This document shows, in pieces, positions 48,701 through 60,651 of a stretch of 64,000 nt of DNA. The DNA lies in assembly GCF_030704535.1 (NCBI RefSeq), contig NC_081813.1:4983001-5047000 (forward strand), read 5' to 3'. Origin of the DNA: Vitis vinifera (taxonomy: Eukaryota > Streptophyta > Magnoliopsida > Vitales > Vitaceae). The notes under the pieces were generated by a model. That model was not told the DNA's origin. It saw nothing but the letters and a program-made list of their open reading frames with translations, and searched no databases. How positions within the stretch are numbered: the stretch's first letter is position 1; each line of letters starts with the position of its first letter. The position numbers were made by a program, and so were the translations under genes.

Positions 48701-49762
48701 GCACTCTTTCCTATCAAATAATTAGTATTATTTCTCAATGATTTACAGAAATAACAATAAATTAAAAAAATAATGATTCAAAATCAAGAGATAGATGGAG
48801 TCCATAATTTAAAAAAAGACTGAACAGTCATCCCCATCACTCCAACCACTCGTTAGCCTATTTACAGGGTGAGATGACAATCAATTAATATTTCATGAAG
48901 CTAAAGTCTCTTCCTTCTGAAATTTCTCAATTAAATCCAAATTCTAAGATTAATGATGGTAAAGAGTGGAAAGATTCACTATTCATGATTTAAAAGCATA
49001 ATGCATTTATTCTTAGAACCCGGCAATCTGTTAACTAATCAAGAAAGTTTAGCCAATGGTTGGGGGTTATCTGATAATAAATGGAAGCAATTGTTAACAA
49101 AAAAAGAAACAATTCAAGATGACAAAATGCTATGAGAGCAAGATAGGGAAACTGTGGATATGAAATAGAAACCTACAATGAGTAATTTTTTTAAAATATG
49201 TTTACCATACCTTCATGCATGTTCAAATGCATAGCAAAGGAAAAAAAAAAGAGATGTTCTGATCCTACAATTGGTCTCTGTTATCCATCAAGGAATGTTG
49301 TATATATTTGATGGAGACTCATAATAGTGGATAGTGCAATAGGTAGTCTTGCCAGATGCAAAAGCAATGTAAGATTAGAGGAGAAACTGTAGGTACTGTT
49401 GTCAGGAAGAAGGTAAATAAAAAAATTAGTTCACGAAGGACCACAAGTAAACTTGCAAGTCCATGGCAGATTGGTGTACATCGTAAAACCCTAATGGCAG
49501 TACAACCAAGTCAATAAAAAGAAATTGAACTTCAACCCAAAAAGTCATGAACTAAGCAAAGGAAGTCCAATCCAAGATATGAAAATATTGCCTTACTTGA
49601 ACCTTACATCATAAAAAGAACAGGTGAAACCCCAAAGTCAAGTTAACAGGAGAGTCGGTGCTGAGAGGGAGAATTGAGAACTTGGAGCAGAACGCACTTT
49701 CAGCCTATCCACCACTCTTTTCTGTGGCTACAATCACTGCCTTGCTGAAATATCTAGAAGCA
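48701..49762. other. Intergenic DNA
   Basis: No supported gene; short open frames here lack motifs. It ends at the target duplication ATATT that precedes the miniature LTR element. Confidence 0.5.
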
Positions 49763-50206
49763 ATATTTGTTGTGACAGTGGAAGCTTTCATGCAAACAAG
49801 GTTAATTCAAGAATACAAAGATAAAACAATCACACATACAGTACACGAGATTTTAACATGATTCGACCAACCATGCTTATGTCTATGGATGAGAGAGAAT
49901 CATTCCACTATACAATAGAGAATATTATAGAGGATAGAACTAATATAACTATTTAATTGGTTCTCGAAACATTCCATGTTTTCCCACTCTTTGTATCCAT
50001 ACCCTATCATGAGCCCTTTCACTCCACTTGGCGCTCCACTTGGTACCTCCCGTTCTTCCTCACATCTCTATCCACCTCATATAGTCTCTATAGGCCCATC
50101 TCCATCTCATAACTTTTTTCTCTCATGACCTAAAATATTTATAGGGATATTTCCAACAACTTTCCTTATTCTATAAGGAAATATAATATTACAATAATAT
50201 ATTAAC

Positions 50207-51828
50207 TGATTACTACTCAAAAAGGGCTATTTGATAGCTTGTAATTAACTCTTTTAAACACTTTTGAGTAGTAATTATTGCCTTTTAACCCAATTAACAT
50301 ATTAAGGACCTTTGCAATCACTTCTAATCACTTTGTGTAAGTTTTGGTGTTTTTGTTAGTAATTTGATCACCAAGGCAATCCAAGATGGAGGAGAGTTAT
50401 TTGGAATCCATGGCAAAGCAGTGGAAAGCTCAGAAACATGAAGAATCAGAGCTTTGAAGCCTTAAAGTCCTTTGCCATAACCAATCCGGAATGCAAGGAG
50501 GAGAAGTAAAGAGAGAATCTACCTTGAAGCATTTTTTATGACAGTCATTTCAGCCACTTTTGGAGTACTTCCTGAAGTCCAATTTATGCATGCTTTATGT
50601 CGTTTCGAAGATCGGGAAGTTAACAATCCAATGCTTCAAACGGTTTGCAAATCAGAGTTGAAATGAAGAAGTTAGAGCCAATGGAAGAAGATCACTCCAA
50701 GCTGAAGGCCAATTTCACAGGGCTGCGAAATCAGCCTTCGGCTGCGAAATGATTTCGCAGCCATTTTGTGCGCCTGCGAAATTCTCCTGAGTGCTTCCAG
50801 ATATTTGCGACCAACGTTTTTTGATATTTTGCTTCAGATATTTGTTGTCTAAATCCCAATTCTCTCCTTGTAATCCACCAATTAGATGATTCCTTAGTTG
50901 TTAAGCAAGAATACAGGGGTAAACAACCTGTTATATATTGTTTTGTAATTTTCATTTTATGGACGTCGGGGAACTTTCCCCAGGAGACCAACTTATGTAA
51001 ATTTTACACTTAGCTAAATACAAAATATCTTTTGCTTTCGTTTTCTCTCTACTATTTTCTATTTTCTTAGTAGCCAAACATCCTTGGAGGATGAAATCCC
51101 CAAGGATGAGAGGCTAAAACCTTTTAGTTTCTTGAAGTAATGGATGCCATGTGAAGCTCCCGTGTCAGGATGGAGATTTCCAAGCCATGAATGTAAGTAG
51201 CTGAGCGTCATAAATGTTTTCATTCAAAGTAAAGCTTTTAATCCCTCTGACTTGCTTTGAATGGCCAATACTTGATAACCTTTTGGTCTCAGTGGATTCT
51301 TATTGTTAGATCCACTGACGTTCATTAGTTATCTCCTACGAGCCATTGTATTGCAAGTCGAGGAGGTGACCTATTTCATTAAAAGAGCATTTATGAGGTT
51401 CAACTACCCTTTTTGTAAGTTTTCAAGGACTAAAACTCAGTTGTTAAACACATACCGGTTCGGGAAGTAAGCATCACCTTAGTTGCTTCCCCAACTCGAG
51501 GTGAAAAGTTCCAAAATCTCCATTTTTACACGGTGAGTTAAGCATGGCTATCCAAAGCTTTGAGAAACTTCTTTTTCCATCTTTTAACCTATTTGCATGT
51601 TAGTTTAGTTTACAACACCTTCATATTTTTATGTTTTCATCTTAACCTAATTTTTATTAAGAAAAGTTCACTCCATCCTCCGAACTTCATCAGTTAAAGT
51701 AAAAACCTTCCCAGTGTTCGATCCTAGAGCCACTATGCTATAGTAGCTTTGCTACTTTAGTGTAAGGACGTTAGGTATAAATTTTGTTGATACCCTTACA
51801 TGCCAAGCTACCAAGAGTCGGGTTATCA
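50207..51828 (+). mobile_element. Gypsy-like solo LTR (1,622 bp) nested in the miniature element
   Basis: It begins TGATTACTACTC, ends GGGTTATCA, and is flanked by TTAAC on both sides (50,202-50,206 and 51,829-51,833). The uninterrupted counterpart at 52,521-52,533 reads straight through this site, which proves the insertion. The interior has repeated TTTCGCAG/CTGCGAAAT words (50,725-50,785) and a CCAGTGTTCGATCC-like segment near the end, typical of long Athila-type gypsy LTRs. No coding parts remain, consistent with LTR-LTR recombination. Confidence 0.85.
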
Positions 51829-52096
51829 TTAACTTAGGAAATATACTGTACAATATTGTTTACAAAAAAGAATCTTTGCTAATTAGGAATTTGGGACAAT
51901 TCCCAACAATCTCCACCTTGGACCAAATTCCATGAGGTCAATCTTCAATCTCTCCAAGACATAAGCTTTGTGTATCATATCACCACGAGAGAGCAATCGA
52001 CTCCACCTTCAACTAAAATTCCTTTTGTTTTCGTCTTGTGTGCTTTGTAATAATTTGCTCTTCTAGAAATCTTCAACCTAAACTCTGATACCAGTT

Positions 52097-52601
52097 TATT
52101 GTGACAGTGGTAGCTTTCATGCAAACAAGGTTAATTCAATAACACAAAGATAAAACAATCACACATATGGTACTCAAGGTTTTAACGTGGTTCAACCAAC
52201 TATATCTACATCCACAGATGAGAAATAATCTCTCCACTATACAATAAAAAATATTACAAAGAAGAGAATTAGATACAACTATTAAGTTCTTAAAACATCC
52301 CATATTTCCCCATTTCTTGTATTCATACCCTACCACGAGCCCTCTCGCTCCACCAAGTACCTCCCGTTCTTCCTCACATCTCTATCTATCTCGTATAGTC
52401 TTTACAGGCCCATCTCCATCTTATAACTTTTTCCCCTCATGACTTAAATATTTATAGGGATATTTCCAACAACTTTCCTTATTTTATAAAGAAATCTAAT
52501 ATTACAATAATATATTAACTTAGGAAATATTCTATACAATATTCTTTACAAAAAAAAATAAAAAATCTTTACTAATTAGGAATTTGGGACAATTCCCAAC
52601 A
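52097..52601 (-). repeat. 5' LTR of the miniature element
   Basis: 505 bp. It is the uninterrupted counterpart of the left LTR and is next to the primer site. Confidence 0.85.
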
Positions 52602-52606
52602 ATATT

Positions 52607-53478
52607 TAAGCAAAAACATAGTTTTGCTACTATCAAAGATTTTCATCATCTCTTCTCCCAATTTCTCTATTTTCACTATCGGCATATCATTCCATTGCAT
52701 TCTTTTTTGGTTTCACCATTTCTTCTTCTACTTCTGCATTGATTAAAACTTTGGCATTTTATTTTTGTGTTTCACTTGGCTTTGGTGCTCTTTAAAAGAG
52801 CACGTTATCATTTCTCCTTTTTCTGCCCTTTTTTTTGCTTGTCATTCCTTGGTTCCCTGCATTTTCAACAACCTAATTAAAGTTTCAAATGTCCTCATCA
52901 TCCATATTTTTCCTTTTAGTTTTTTTAATTTTTTGTTAGTTTATCATCATGTTGTTCATTTAGTGTGTTTTCTAAAAATGTAGTGTTAAGGTGCCAAATT
53001 TGTTGCACAGAGCACAGAGAAGATGCATGGTATGAAATTAAAGAGAACTGTTTCAACTTCTACAGTTTGAAGCATAAAACCTTCATTATGCAAGTTCTGA
53101 TAATCAAAATAATTAGCTACAAGTTTTAATGTGTGGAATTCACAGAATGTGTGGATAGGATAGCTTGATTAAGATTAGTTTCAGCCAGCTGCTTGTACAC
53201 CATGTATTTTTGGTAGTGTATATATAGATTGTCATCAACATTGTATGGAATTCAATATAAAAACACAAAATTGTAGAAAATGTTTATCAGGGTTCTGAGA
53301 AGTCCCTTCTTGATGATATCCTTGTTCATACATCCGAAGAACCAAAAGAGAATGAAGCATACACATTGGCAGAGCTGTAGAAGTAGTAGAAAGCCCTGAG
53401 ATGGCACCTAGAAACCAAACCATGAAATCGCACAAAGTCTATCTACATAACATACAGTTTCTTTAGATCAAAGAAATA
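52607..53478. other. Intergenic DNA downstream of AOP copy 6
   Basis: No supported gene; open frames here are short and pyrimidine-rich. Confidence 0.5.
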
Positions 53479-54617
53479 TTAAAGGCCATAGTAGGCTTTG
53501 AGAGGAGACGCAGAATTTCGAGCTTCTTTTGTGCCAAGAAAATAAATAAGTCCAATATGATCAAATGACTTGAACTGTAATGGGTGGTGGTCATCGACTA
53601 GCTCTTCTGGTATCTTTATCATCCCATTGGTGAATGAGAACAACTCGATTGTGTATCTTACTTCATTCTCCTTTACAATGACTCGATGTTTAGGAGGATG
53701 TATTTGCCATTGCTTCATGCCTAAGTTATGCAAAACATATATACATCTTTTTGGATAAATCTTGGTACTTATAATTACAAAATTGTGATATATTTATTAT
53801 GATATCAAATTCATGAAATTTTGTCCCTTGTCTTTTTAGTGGATGTGTTCTTGGGATTACTATTATGTAATTTTGGGTTTTGGGGAGAGAAAATTAAAAC
53901 AATACAAATAATTAATAATTTATCGCTAGATATCAAATAGTGAAGATTAGTGACTCACCATGCATGCTTTGCTTGCCATGACTAAAAAGACTGGGAGCGA
54001 GGGGGGCTCATACCTAATCCACTTGCCATCCTTTGTTTCTATCTCCAAACCGTTGACTTGATTTTGATGAAGTATGCTTATGAAACTTTTATCAGTATGA
54101 GGGGGAACAGATATGCTAGTCTCATTCATCTTGGGGACTCGATATTTCAAGAATCGAATCAGGAAAGTGGCTGATCCAATATGAAAGTCATTCTCTATAC
54201 CATAGCTTTCTAACACCATTCTCATCACTATCTGTTCTAATTCAGAGAGTAGCTTTGAATAGCAATGCACACTTTCACAGATCAAGAGCAAAGAAAAATA
54301 TATCAAAGTGAAAGGAATAAGTGTAAAGACTTGAAGTCGGGAAACAAAATCAACGTTACCAGATATGCTCATTTCCTGCAGGCCACATGACCTTTGCAAA
54401 ACTTCAGATTTCTTCCAAAATTGTTGCATTATTGATGCCCATGCCTTGATGAAGAGAGTCAATAGGGCTTTCCGAAGTGTAACCTTGATAAGGCTTATCA
54501 ATAATATTTTGTTTCTTAATTTCTATTGGGAAATTGAACAGTTCTCTTATCGCACCAAAAACTGTTGTACACTCCTAAGGGAACTTGATCATAGACTACC
54601 ATGAAACAACCATACTC

Positions 54618-54881
54618 TCTTCAAATTTATAAATTGTAGTTTTTTTCATTCATTCTTTCATTTGTTCATGTATAGAGTATATATAGAGGGTAATTACCAT
54701 TCTAAGAATGGGAAAGAATGATATAAGGAAATAACAACTAATATCCTAATATATCAACTTTCCTAATATCTCAATATTCCTAATATCTCAACTTTCCTAA
54801 TATCTAAACATTCGTAATATCTCAACACTAAATGACATAAGGAAAGAATGATATAAGGAAAGCATTCCTAATATCTCAACA
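54618..54881 (-). repeat. 3' LTR of the copia in AOP copy 6
   Basis: Read on the minus strand it begins TGTTGAGATATTAGG. The interior contains several tandem CTAATATCTCAA-like units on the plus strand. Confidence 0.9.
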
Positions 54882-57800
54882 CTCCCCCTCAAGTTGGTGC
54901 ATAGATGTCACACATGCCCAACTTGTCTAAAAATTTTGAGAACACTTGACTTGAGACAGCTTTGGTGAGGATATCGACCAATTGATCTTCTGATCGAATC
55001 TTAGGTAATTCCACAATCTTATCATCCAACTTTTCCTTAATGAAGAATCTATCCACCTCGACATGCTTTGTACGATCATATTGTACTGGATTATGAGCAA
55101 TGTCATATGCAGCTTTATTGTCACAAAACAATCAGATTGGTTGCCTAGATAGGTAACTTAAATCTTGTAAGAGGAGTCTTAGCCATAATGCCTCACAAAG
55201 TCCTAGAGCCATACCTTTAAATTCCGCTTCTGCACTTGAACGAGCGACGACATTCTGCTTCTTACTTTTCCATGTCACAAGATTACCACCTACAAAGGTA
55301 AAGTAACCAGATGTAGATCGCCTGTCATCCACTGCACCGGCCTAATCAGCATCAGTATATACTTCTATACTCTAATGATCAACATTTTTAGCGAACAAAA
55401 TTCCCTTCCCAAGAGCATTCTTCAAATACCTCAAAATAGGCATGACTGCATTCATATGTTGCTCTCTAGGATTATGCATGTATTGACTCACTACACTCAA
55501 TGCATAAGCAAGATCTGGTCTTGTATGAGCTAAGTACATTAATCTCCCTACAAGTCTCTGTTATCTTCCCTTATCGGTTGATACTTGATTAGGCTTAACA
55601 CATAATTTCAGACCTTCTTCTATTGGTGTATTAACAGGTTGACATCCCGACATTCCAGTCTCCTGTAAAAGATCTAAGGTACACTTTCTTTGAGACAGAA
55701 AAATTCATTCACTTGATCGAGAAACTTCAATCCCAAGAAAGTATTTCAGATGACCTAGATCTTTCATTTTGAATTCTCTAGATAGATAATTTTGTAGAGC
55801 TTTTCTTTCTTCAGGATCATTTCCTGTAACTACCATGTCATCCACATATACGATGAGTGCTGTAATCTTACCATGTTGCTTTTTCAGGAACAAAGTGTGA
55901 TCTGAATTACTTTGACGATAACCAAAAGCTCTCATTGACTTTGTGAACCTTCCAAACCATGCTCTCGAGGATTGCTTTAACCCATATAATGACTTCTTCA
56001 ATTTGCACACCTTCTGACATTGCTTTTCTGACACCATGCATCTTGGTGGAAGATCCATATATACTTCTTCAGATAACTCGCCATGCAAAAAGGCATTTTT
56101 CACATCAAATTGTTGTAATGGCCAATCTAGGTTTGCAGCTAAAGACAGTAATACTCGAACTGTGTTGATCTTAGCTATAGGTGCAAATGTCTCTGTGTAG
56201 TCAATTCCATAAGTTTGAGTGTACCCTTTTACTACCAGTCTTGCTTTAAATCGTTCAATACTACCATCTGCCTTGTACTTCACATTATAGATCCAACGAC
56301 ACCCAACTGGTTTTTTTCCTGGTGGACATTTTACGAGTTCCCATGTTTCATTCTTCTGCAATGATTTCATCTCTTCATTCATGGCTGCTTTCCACCTTGG
56401 ATTAGCTAAGGCTTCCTGCACACTGTTAGGAATAACTACAGTAGATAATTGATTTACAAATGACTTATTTGATTCAGACAAACGATGGTTAGACACATAG
56501 TTGCTCATGGGATATTTGACTTTGGTAGACAATTCAGGTTCATATGTGGGTTTAGGAATATCTCTATTATGACGGTGTGGTAACCGTTTCATGAATGGAT
56601 CAGGTTCCAAATTAAGAACACGCTCAACAGACGACGATTGGTTTGGTATTTCAGTGAAGACATCTTCGGACCCAAATTGTTGACCACTCATATCCAACTC
56701 ACCCGCTTCCTGGTTCACTAGTTCAGATTGTCCAGATTCATCCTCCTCTGAGATATGATAATCATAATCGAGAGTCTGAATTTCCTTATGGTACTTCCCC
56801 TGAAGTTCAGACTCAAATGAAAAATACATCGAATCTTCATGAAACACCACATCCATTGTAATATACATTCGTCGAGTTGGAGGATGGTAACATCGATATC
56901 CCTTTTTGTGCAATGCATATCCAACAAACACACATTGCAATGCATGGGAAGTTAACTTGGTGCGTTGGTGTTTGTGTAGATGCACAAATGCCACGCTACC
57001 AAAAACACGAGGAGGTAGATTTGGGACGGTTGGGGCAACTACGCCATTAGTAAGAGCTTGGAGAGGTGTTTGGAAGTTAATTGAGCTGGAAGGTACCCGA
57101 TTGATCAAGTATGCGATAGATGTGATTGCTTTTCCCCAATAAGATATCGGTGTTTTTGCTACTATCAAGGAAGCACGAACAACCTCTAACAAGTGCCCAT
57201 TTTTTTGTTCAGCGACTCCATTTTGCTGGGGTGTATTGGAATAAGTAGTCTGATGAATGATGTCATGTCCTTCCAAATACTTTTGAAGATCAGAACTTTG
57301 ATATTCTCCACCATTATCACTACGCAGAACCCGAACCTTTGCATTGTACTGAGTTTCAATCATTTTATGAAAATTTTGAAACAACAAGTTCACTTCATCT
57401 TTGGTCTTCATCAAGCATAACCACGTCATTATGGTACAATCATCAATAAAAGTAACAAACCAACGTGAGCCACTCAAAGTTGGGACTTTGGATGGGCCCC
57501 AAACATCAGAATGTATAACCATAAAAGGAAACAGACTTTTATTCAAAATTAACGGAAATGAAGCACGATGACCTTTAGCCAATTCACAAATATCACAACA
57601 GAAACCAGAAATATCACTTTTTGCAAACAAACTAGGAAACAATTTTTTTAAATAACCAAAAGAAGCATGTCCCAGACGTCGATGCCACAACCAAATTTTA
57701 GACTTTTTCTTCATCCCCTCAGATCCATCTGCCATCAAGGCTTGTTGCAACTTATTTGAATCCTTTGACTACAAGTCCAAGTAATAGAGTTTTTCCCGCT

Positions 57801-58538
57801 TAATACCACAATCAATAGTCTGTCTTGTTTGGATATCCTTAATCACACAAAATTCAGGCCAAAAAATGATAATACAAGATAAGGTTGCAGTGATTTGAGA
57901 AACTGACAAAAGATTGTAATCTAAAGATGGAACAACTAAAACAGAATCCAAATTCAAAGTATTAGTAAGAGTTAAGGATCCTTCCCCAATGATTGGGGTC
58001 GTGTTACCATTGGCTGTGAAAACAATTTTTTGTGAGAAAGGTCTAAGGGGTGAAACCTGTCTAGAATCAAAAGTCATATGATCTATAGCACCAGAATCAA
58101 TTATCCATGCACTATTAATAACAGGTGTAAAAGTATTTAAAAACTTACCACCATGATCTAAAGCAGCTACCAATGCAGAGGCTTTCTCAACAACATTAGC
58201 CTCTATTTTTATTTCGGCAACAGTTGCAGTCGAGGTTTTCTTGGAATCCTTTTTTCGTTGATCACGATTATTATCATTAATAACAAAGTGTTGATAGCCT
58301 AAACATGATCTAAAGGTCCATGGTTCAAGTCCTCGGTTCCTCATTATTTTCCTGGTCATACCAAGAGTCGTTGCTTTGAAATTGTGGGATATCCAGACTA
58401 GTGAGATCAGTCTTATTGCAATGAGTGCATTTGAAGGTTGACTTATCAATATTAGGGCTTGTCTTAGGATGGTCGATCGCTGTCGGACTACCATAGCGAC
58501 AAAATATCTAGGATTTCAATTCCATGGCTCTAATACCA

Positions 58539-58795
58539 TCTTCAAATTGATAAATTATAGTTTTTTTCATTCATTCTTTCATTCGTTAATGTACAAAGTA
58601 TATATAGAGGGTAATTACCATTCTAAGAATGGGAAAGAATGATATAAGGAAATAATAACTAATATCCTAATATATCAACTTTCCTAATATCTCAATATTC
58701 CTAATATTTCCTAATATCTAAACATTCCTAATATCTCAACACTAAATGATATAAGGAAAGAATGATATAAGGAAAGCATTCCTAATATCTCAACA
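58539..58795 (-). repeat. 5' LTR of the copia in AOP copy 6
   Basis: 257 bp, next to the primer-site sequence. It is shorter than its partner by one internal repeat segment. Confidence 0.9.
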
Positions 58796-59054
58796 TACTC
58801 TTCAAGTGCATGCCGGACATTATTGCATGCTGGGAACCAAGAATCTGTACCAGGCTTCAAATTTTCCTTGGAGAAATCTACGATTGGAATCTTTGGAAGT
58901 GTCTCCAAACCCATGATCCTAGACATTTTAGCCTCACCAAGCAAGTTCGAGGGCTTTTGAGATAAAAATGATAAATTTATTTTAGTTGTTCAGTTAAATC
59001 GATGCTGCTGTGCCATGACATGATAAATGAGACCACATTTGTTAATTGCTTATG

Positions 59055-59064
59055 TTACTTATAC
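59055..59064 (-). promoter_or_regulatory. Relic TATA box of AOP copy 6
   Basis: GTATAAGTAA on the minus strand, inside the TAAGTAACAT block shared with copies 4 and 5. It is about 141 bp upstream of the ATG of the dead copy. Confidence 0.5.
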
Positions 59065-60300
59065 AGTTCCTTACCATGTCCCCATGAGTTGAAATCTACA
59101 AAATCATTACAGATCCAAGAACTTGTTGCTTTGAATTAATTAATTACTAAAATATAAGGGAAAGCCCAAAAATATAAGACGTTGGAATAAAAAAAATTCA
59201 TGGGTGATTGCTTCTTGTTCAATATGAAATTCTAATGTTGTTTTTTTCCTCCAAACAATAAATCATACTACCTTTGTCCCTTCCATAACCTATGGTATCT
59301 GGAATGATGTCATTGCCTACGATATCTATCCAAATGTAAACTTCAGTGTCTTAAAGAATTTACTGAGTAGGGAGAGTATCTTGCATGATGGACTTCATAT
59401 AAATGCAGACTATGAAATACAGCCATGACGGAAAGAATCAATATACCTAAGACCTCCCAAGTTCATTGTTATCATCAACCTAGTTGCCTATCCTATACAT
59501 TATTATAATGAATGGTGTTACAACCTTTGATGTCCCATTTTTTCTAATTTATATGATGGTCCCCCCATTTTGGAGACTGTAACTAAGGAAAGAAAGATGT
59601 CAAACATCGACTGAAAGCACAACTCCATCAAGACTACATCAGCAATACCTTTGTAGAAATCGATGTTATGGGTGGAGATTTCATACATTTAAATGATATC
59701 TATATCATTATCAATGTAACATGGGGTTATGTATGAAAGGAGTATAATTTGAAGTGGTACTCAGAAGTCATTTTTCCTTGAGGTTACGCCCAAATGCATC
59801 CATTGATAGGAAAAAACTAGACAATGAGAAAATTTAGCAAATATACCTGATTAAAGAAACACTTGTGTGATACTAGCATAACAAGTAATATTCAAATTTG
59901 GTTAGTTAATTCAATCATAAACTGATTGGCAATTTGTTTCATTTCAGTGCCGATCAGTGATGAAGAAAATCTAACAACTATAACTAGATTCCAAAACCAT
60001 CCCCATCATATAACAACTCATTATTCTTCAATGAAATATGGGGTTTTCTGCATAATTTAATGGACTATGCTATCAAAACACCATTGAGAGACTATATTTT
60101 ATATATATAGTCAATTTTATGAATAAGAGTTAGACAATTATTCAAGTGGTCCTCACAAGTAATTTTTTCATTGATGCTGCTTCCAATGCATCCATACAAA
60201 TACAAATATTAATTGGAAGAAGCCAAACATACTGAACAATACTGAATAAATAGTTAGTGCCAATCATGATATCCCAAGTAAAAGGGAAGGATCGATGCAC
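59065..60300 (-). repeat. Promoter-region duplication, unit 2 (copy 6)
   Basis: Counterpart of 47,461-48,700. Order and spacing of conserved words are kept, with many substitutions and small gaps. Confidence 0.75.
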
Positions 60301-60438
60301 TCTTTCTTATCAAATTAGTATTTCAACTTGAGTAGGCTTCACTACTTTTCACTAATTCTAAGTTCCTCTTAATCCTTAAGATATTTTTATATACCAATAG
60401 TTATCAAGACACCTTTCAAGGGGAAAATTCTCAATTAT

Positions 60439-60440
60439 AT

Positions 60441-60481
<41 letters not shown>
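60439..60481. repeat. (TA)n microsatellite
   Basis: About 21 TA units lie at the edge of the duplicated promoter block. Confidence 0.95.
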
Positions 60482-60487
<6 letters not shown>

Positions 60488-60651
60488 GGGATCCCAAGGG
60501 CATTTAATTCTTAATGATTTATGATAACAAGAAATAGACATTCATCCATGCAGGCCATGGGATGAAAAAGAAATCTCGCAAAACCAAGTGAGCACACCTT
60601 AAAAAGGTTCTAATTAATGTGCCTTTCCCTATCTAAGGCTTTGATACCAAT

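Larger units (their letters stand above)
49768..52601 (-). mobile_element. Miniature non-autonomous LTR retroelement with a nested solo LTR
   Basis: The LTRs are 49,768-51,908 (about 514 bp once the nested insertion is removed) and 52,097-52,601 (505 bp). The flanking 5-bp duplication is ATATT (49,763-49,767 and 52,602-52,606). A primer site TGGTATCAGAG (initiator Met tRNA type, minus strand, ending at 52,093) lies beside the right LTR, and a purine tract CCAAGGTGGAGA (minus strand, 51,909-51,920) beside the left. The interior is only 188 bp and has no coding capacity. Before the nested insertion the element would have been about 1.2 kb, like the TRIM class but with longer LTRs. It depended on proteins from another element. 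The LTRs differ by scattered substitutions, so it is not very recent. Confidence 0.85.
54618..58795 (-). mobile_element. Ty1/copia element inserted in AOP copy 6 exon 1, 4.2 kb, broken
   Basis: LTRs are at 54,618-54,881 (264 bp) and 58,539-58,795 (257 bp), with the target duplication TACTC at 54,613-54,617 and 58,796-58,800. The primer-site sequence TGGTATTAGAGCC adjoins the right LTR, and a purine tract GAGGGGGAG adjoins the left. On the minus strand, in order: a zinc-knuckle region and protease (about 58,450-57,770), GAG-pre-integrase and integrase core (about 57,740-57,000), RT (about 56,400-55,700) and RNase H (about 55,400-54,890). It is shorter than a typical full copia and has several breaks. 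The LTRs differ at roughly 9 sites plus one short repeat-length difference, about 3-4%, suggesting roughly 1-1.5 million years at a commonly used plant rate. Confidence 0.93.
53479..58914 (-). pseudogene. AOP1-like dioxygenase, copy 6 (pseudogene split by a copia element)
   Basis: The start MGLETLPKIPIVDFSKENLKP is at 58,914-58,801. Exon 1 resumes after the 4.2-kb insertion at about 54,612 and runs to about 54,362. Exon 2 follows at about 54,280-53,965 (PPHTDKSF, GLEIETKDGKWI) and exon 3 at about 53,720-53,479. Besides the insertion there are host-gene lesions. The intron 1 acceptor reads TG, not AG. The exon 3 start GCATGG has become GCATGA (a stop in place of Trp), and a base is missing just after it relative to paralogs. 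GDAFM is replaced by SKACM at the end of exon 2. The iron pair HTD survives. It is closest to copy 5 in sequence and upstream DNA. No functional product is expected. Confidence 0.9.

Noticed and set aside
52765-52983. Small membrane-like protein
   Set aside because: Hydrophobicity follows from T-rich sequence; no conserved motif or gene context.
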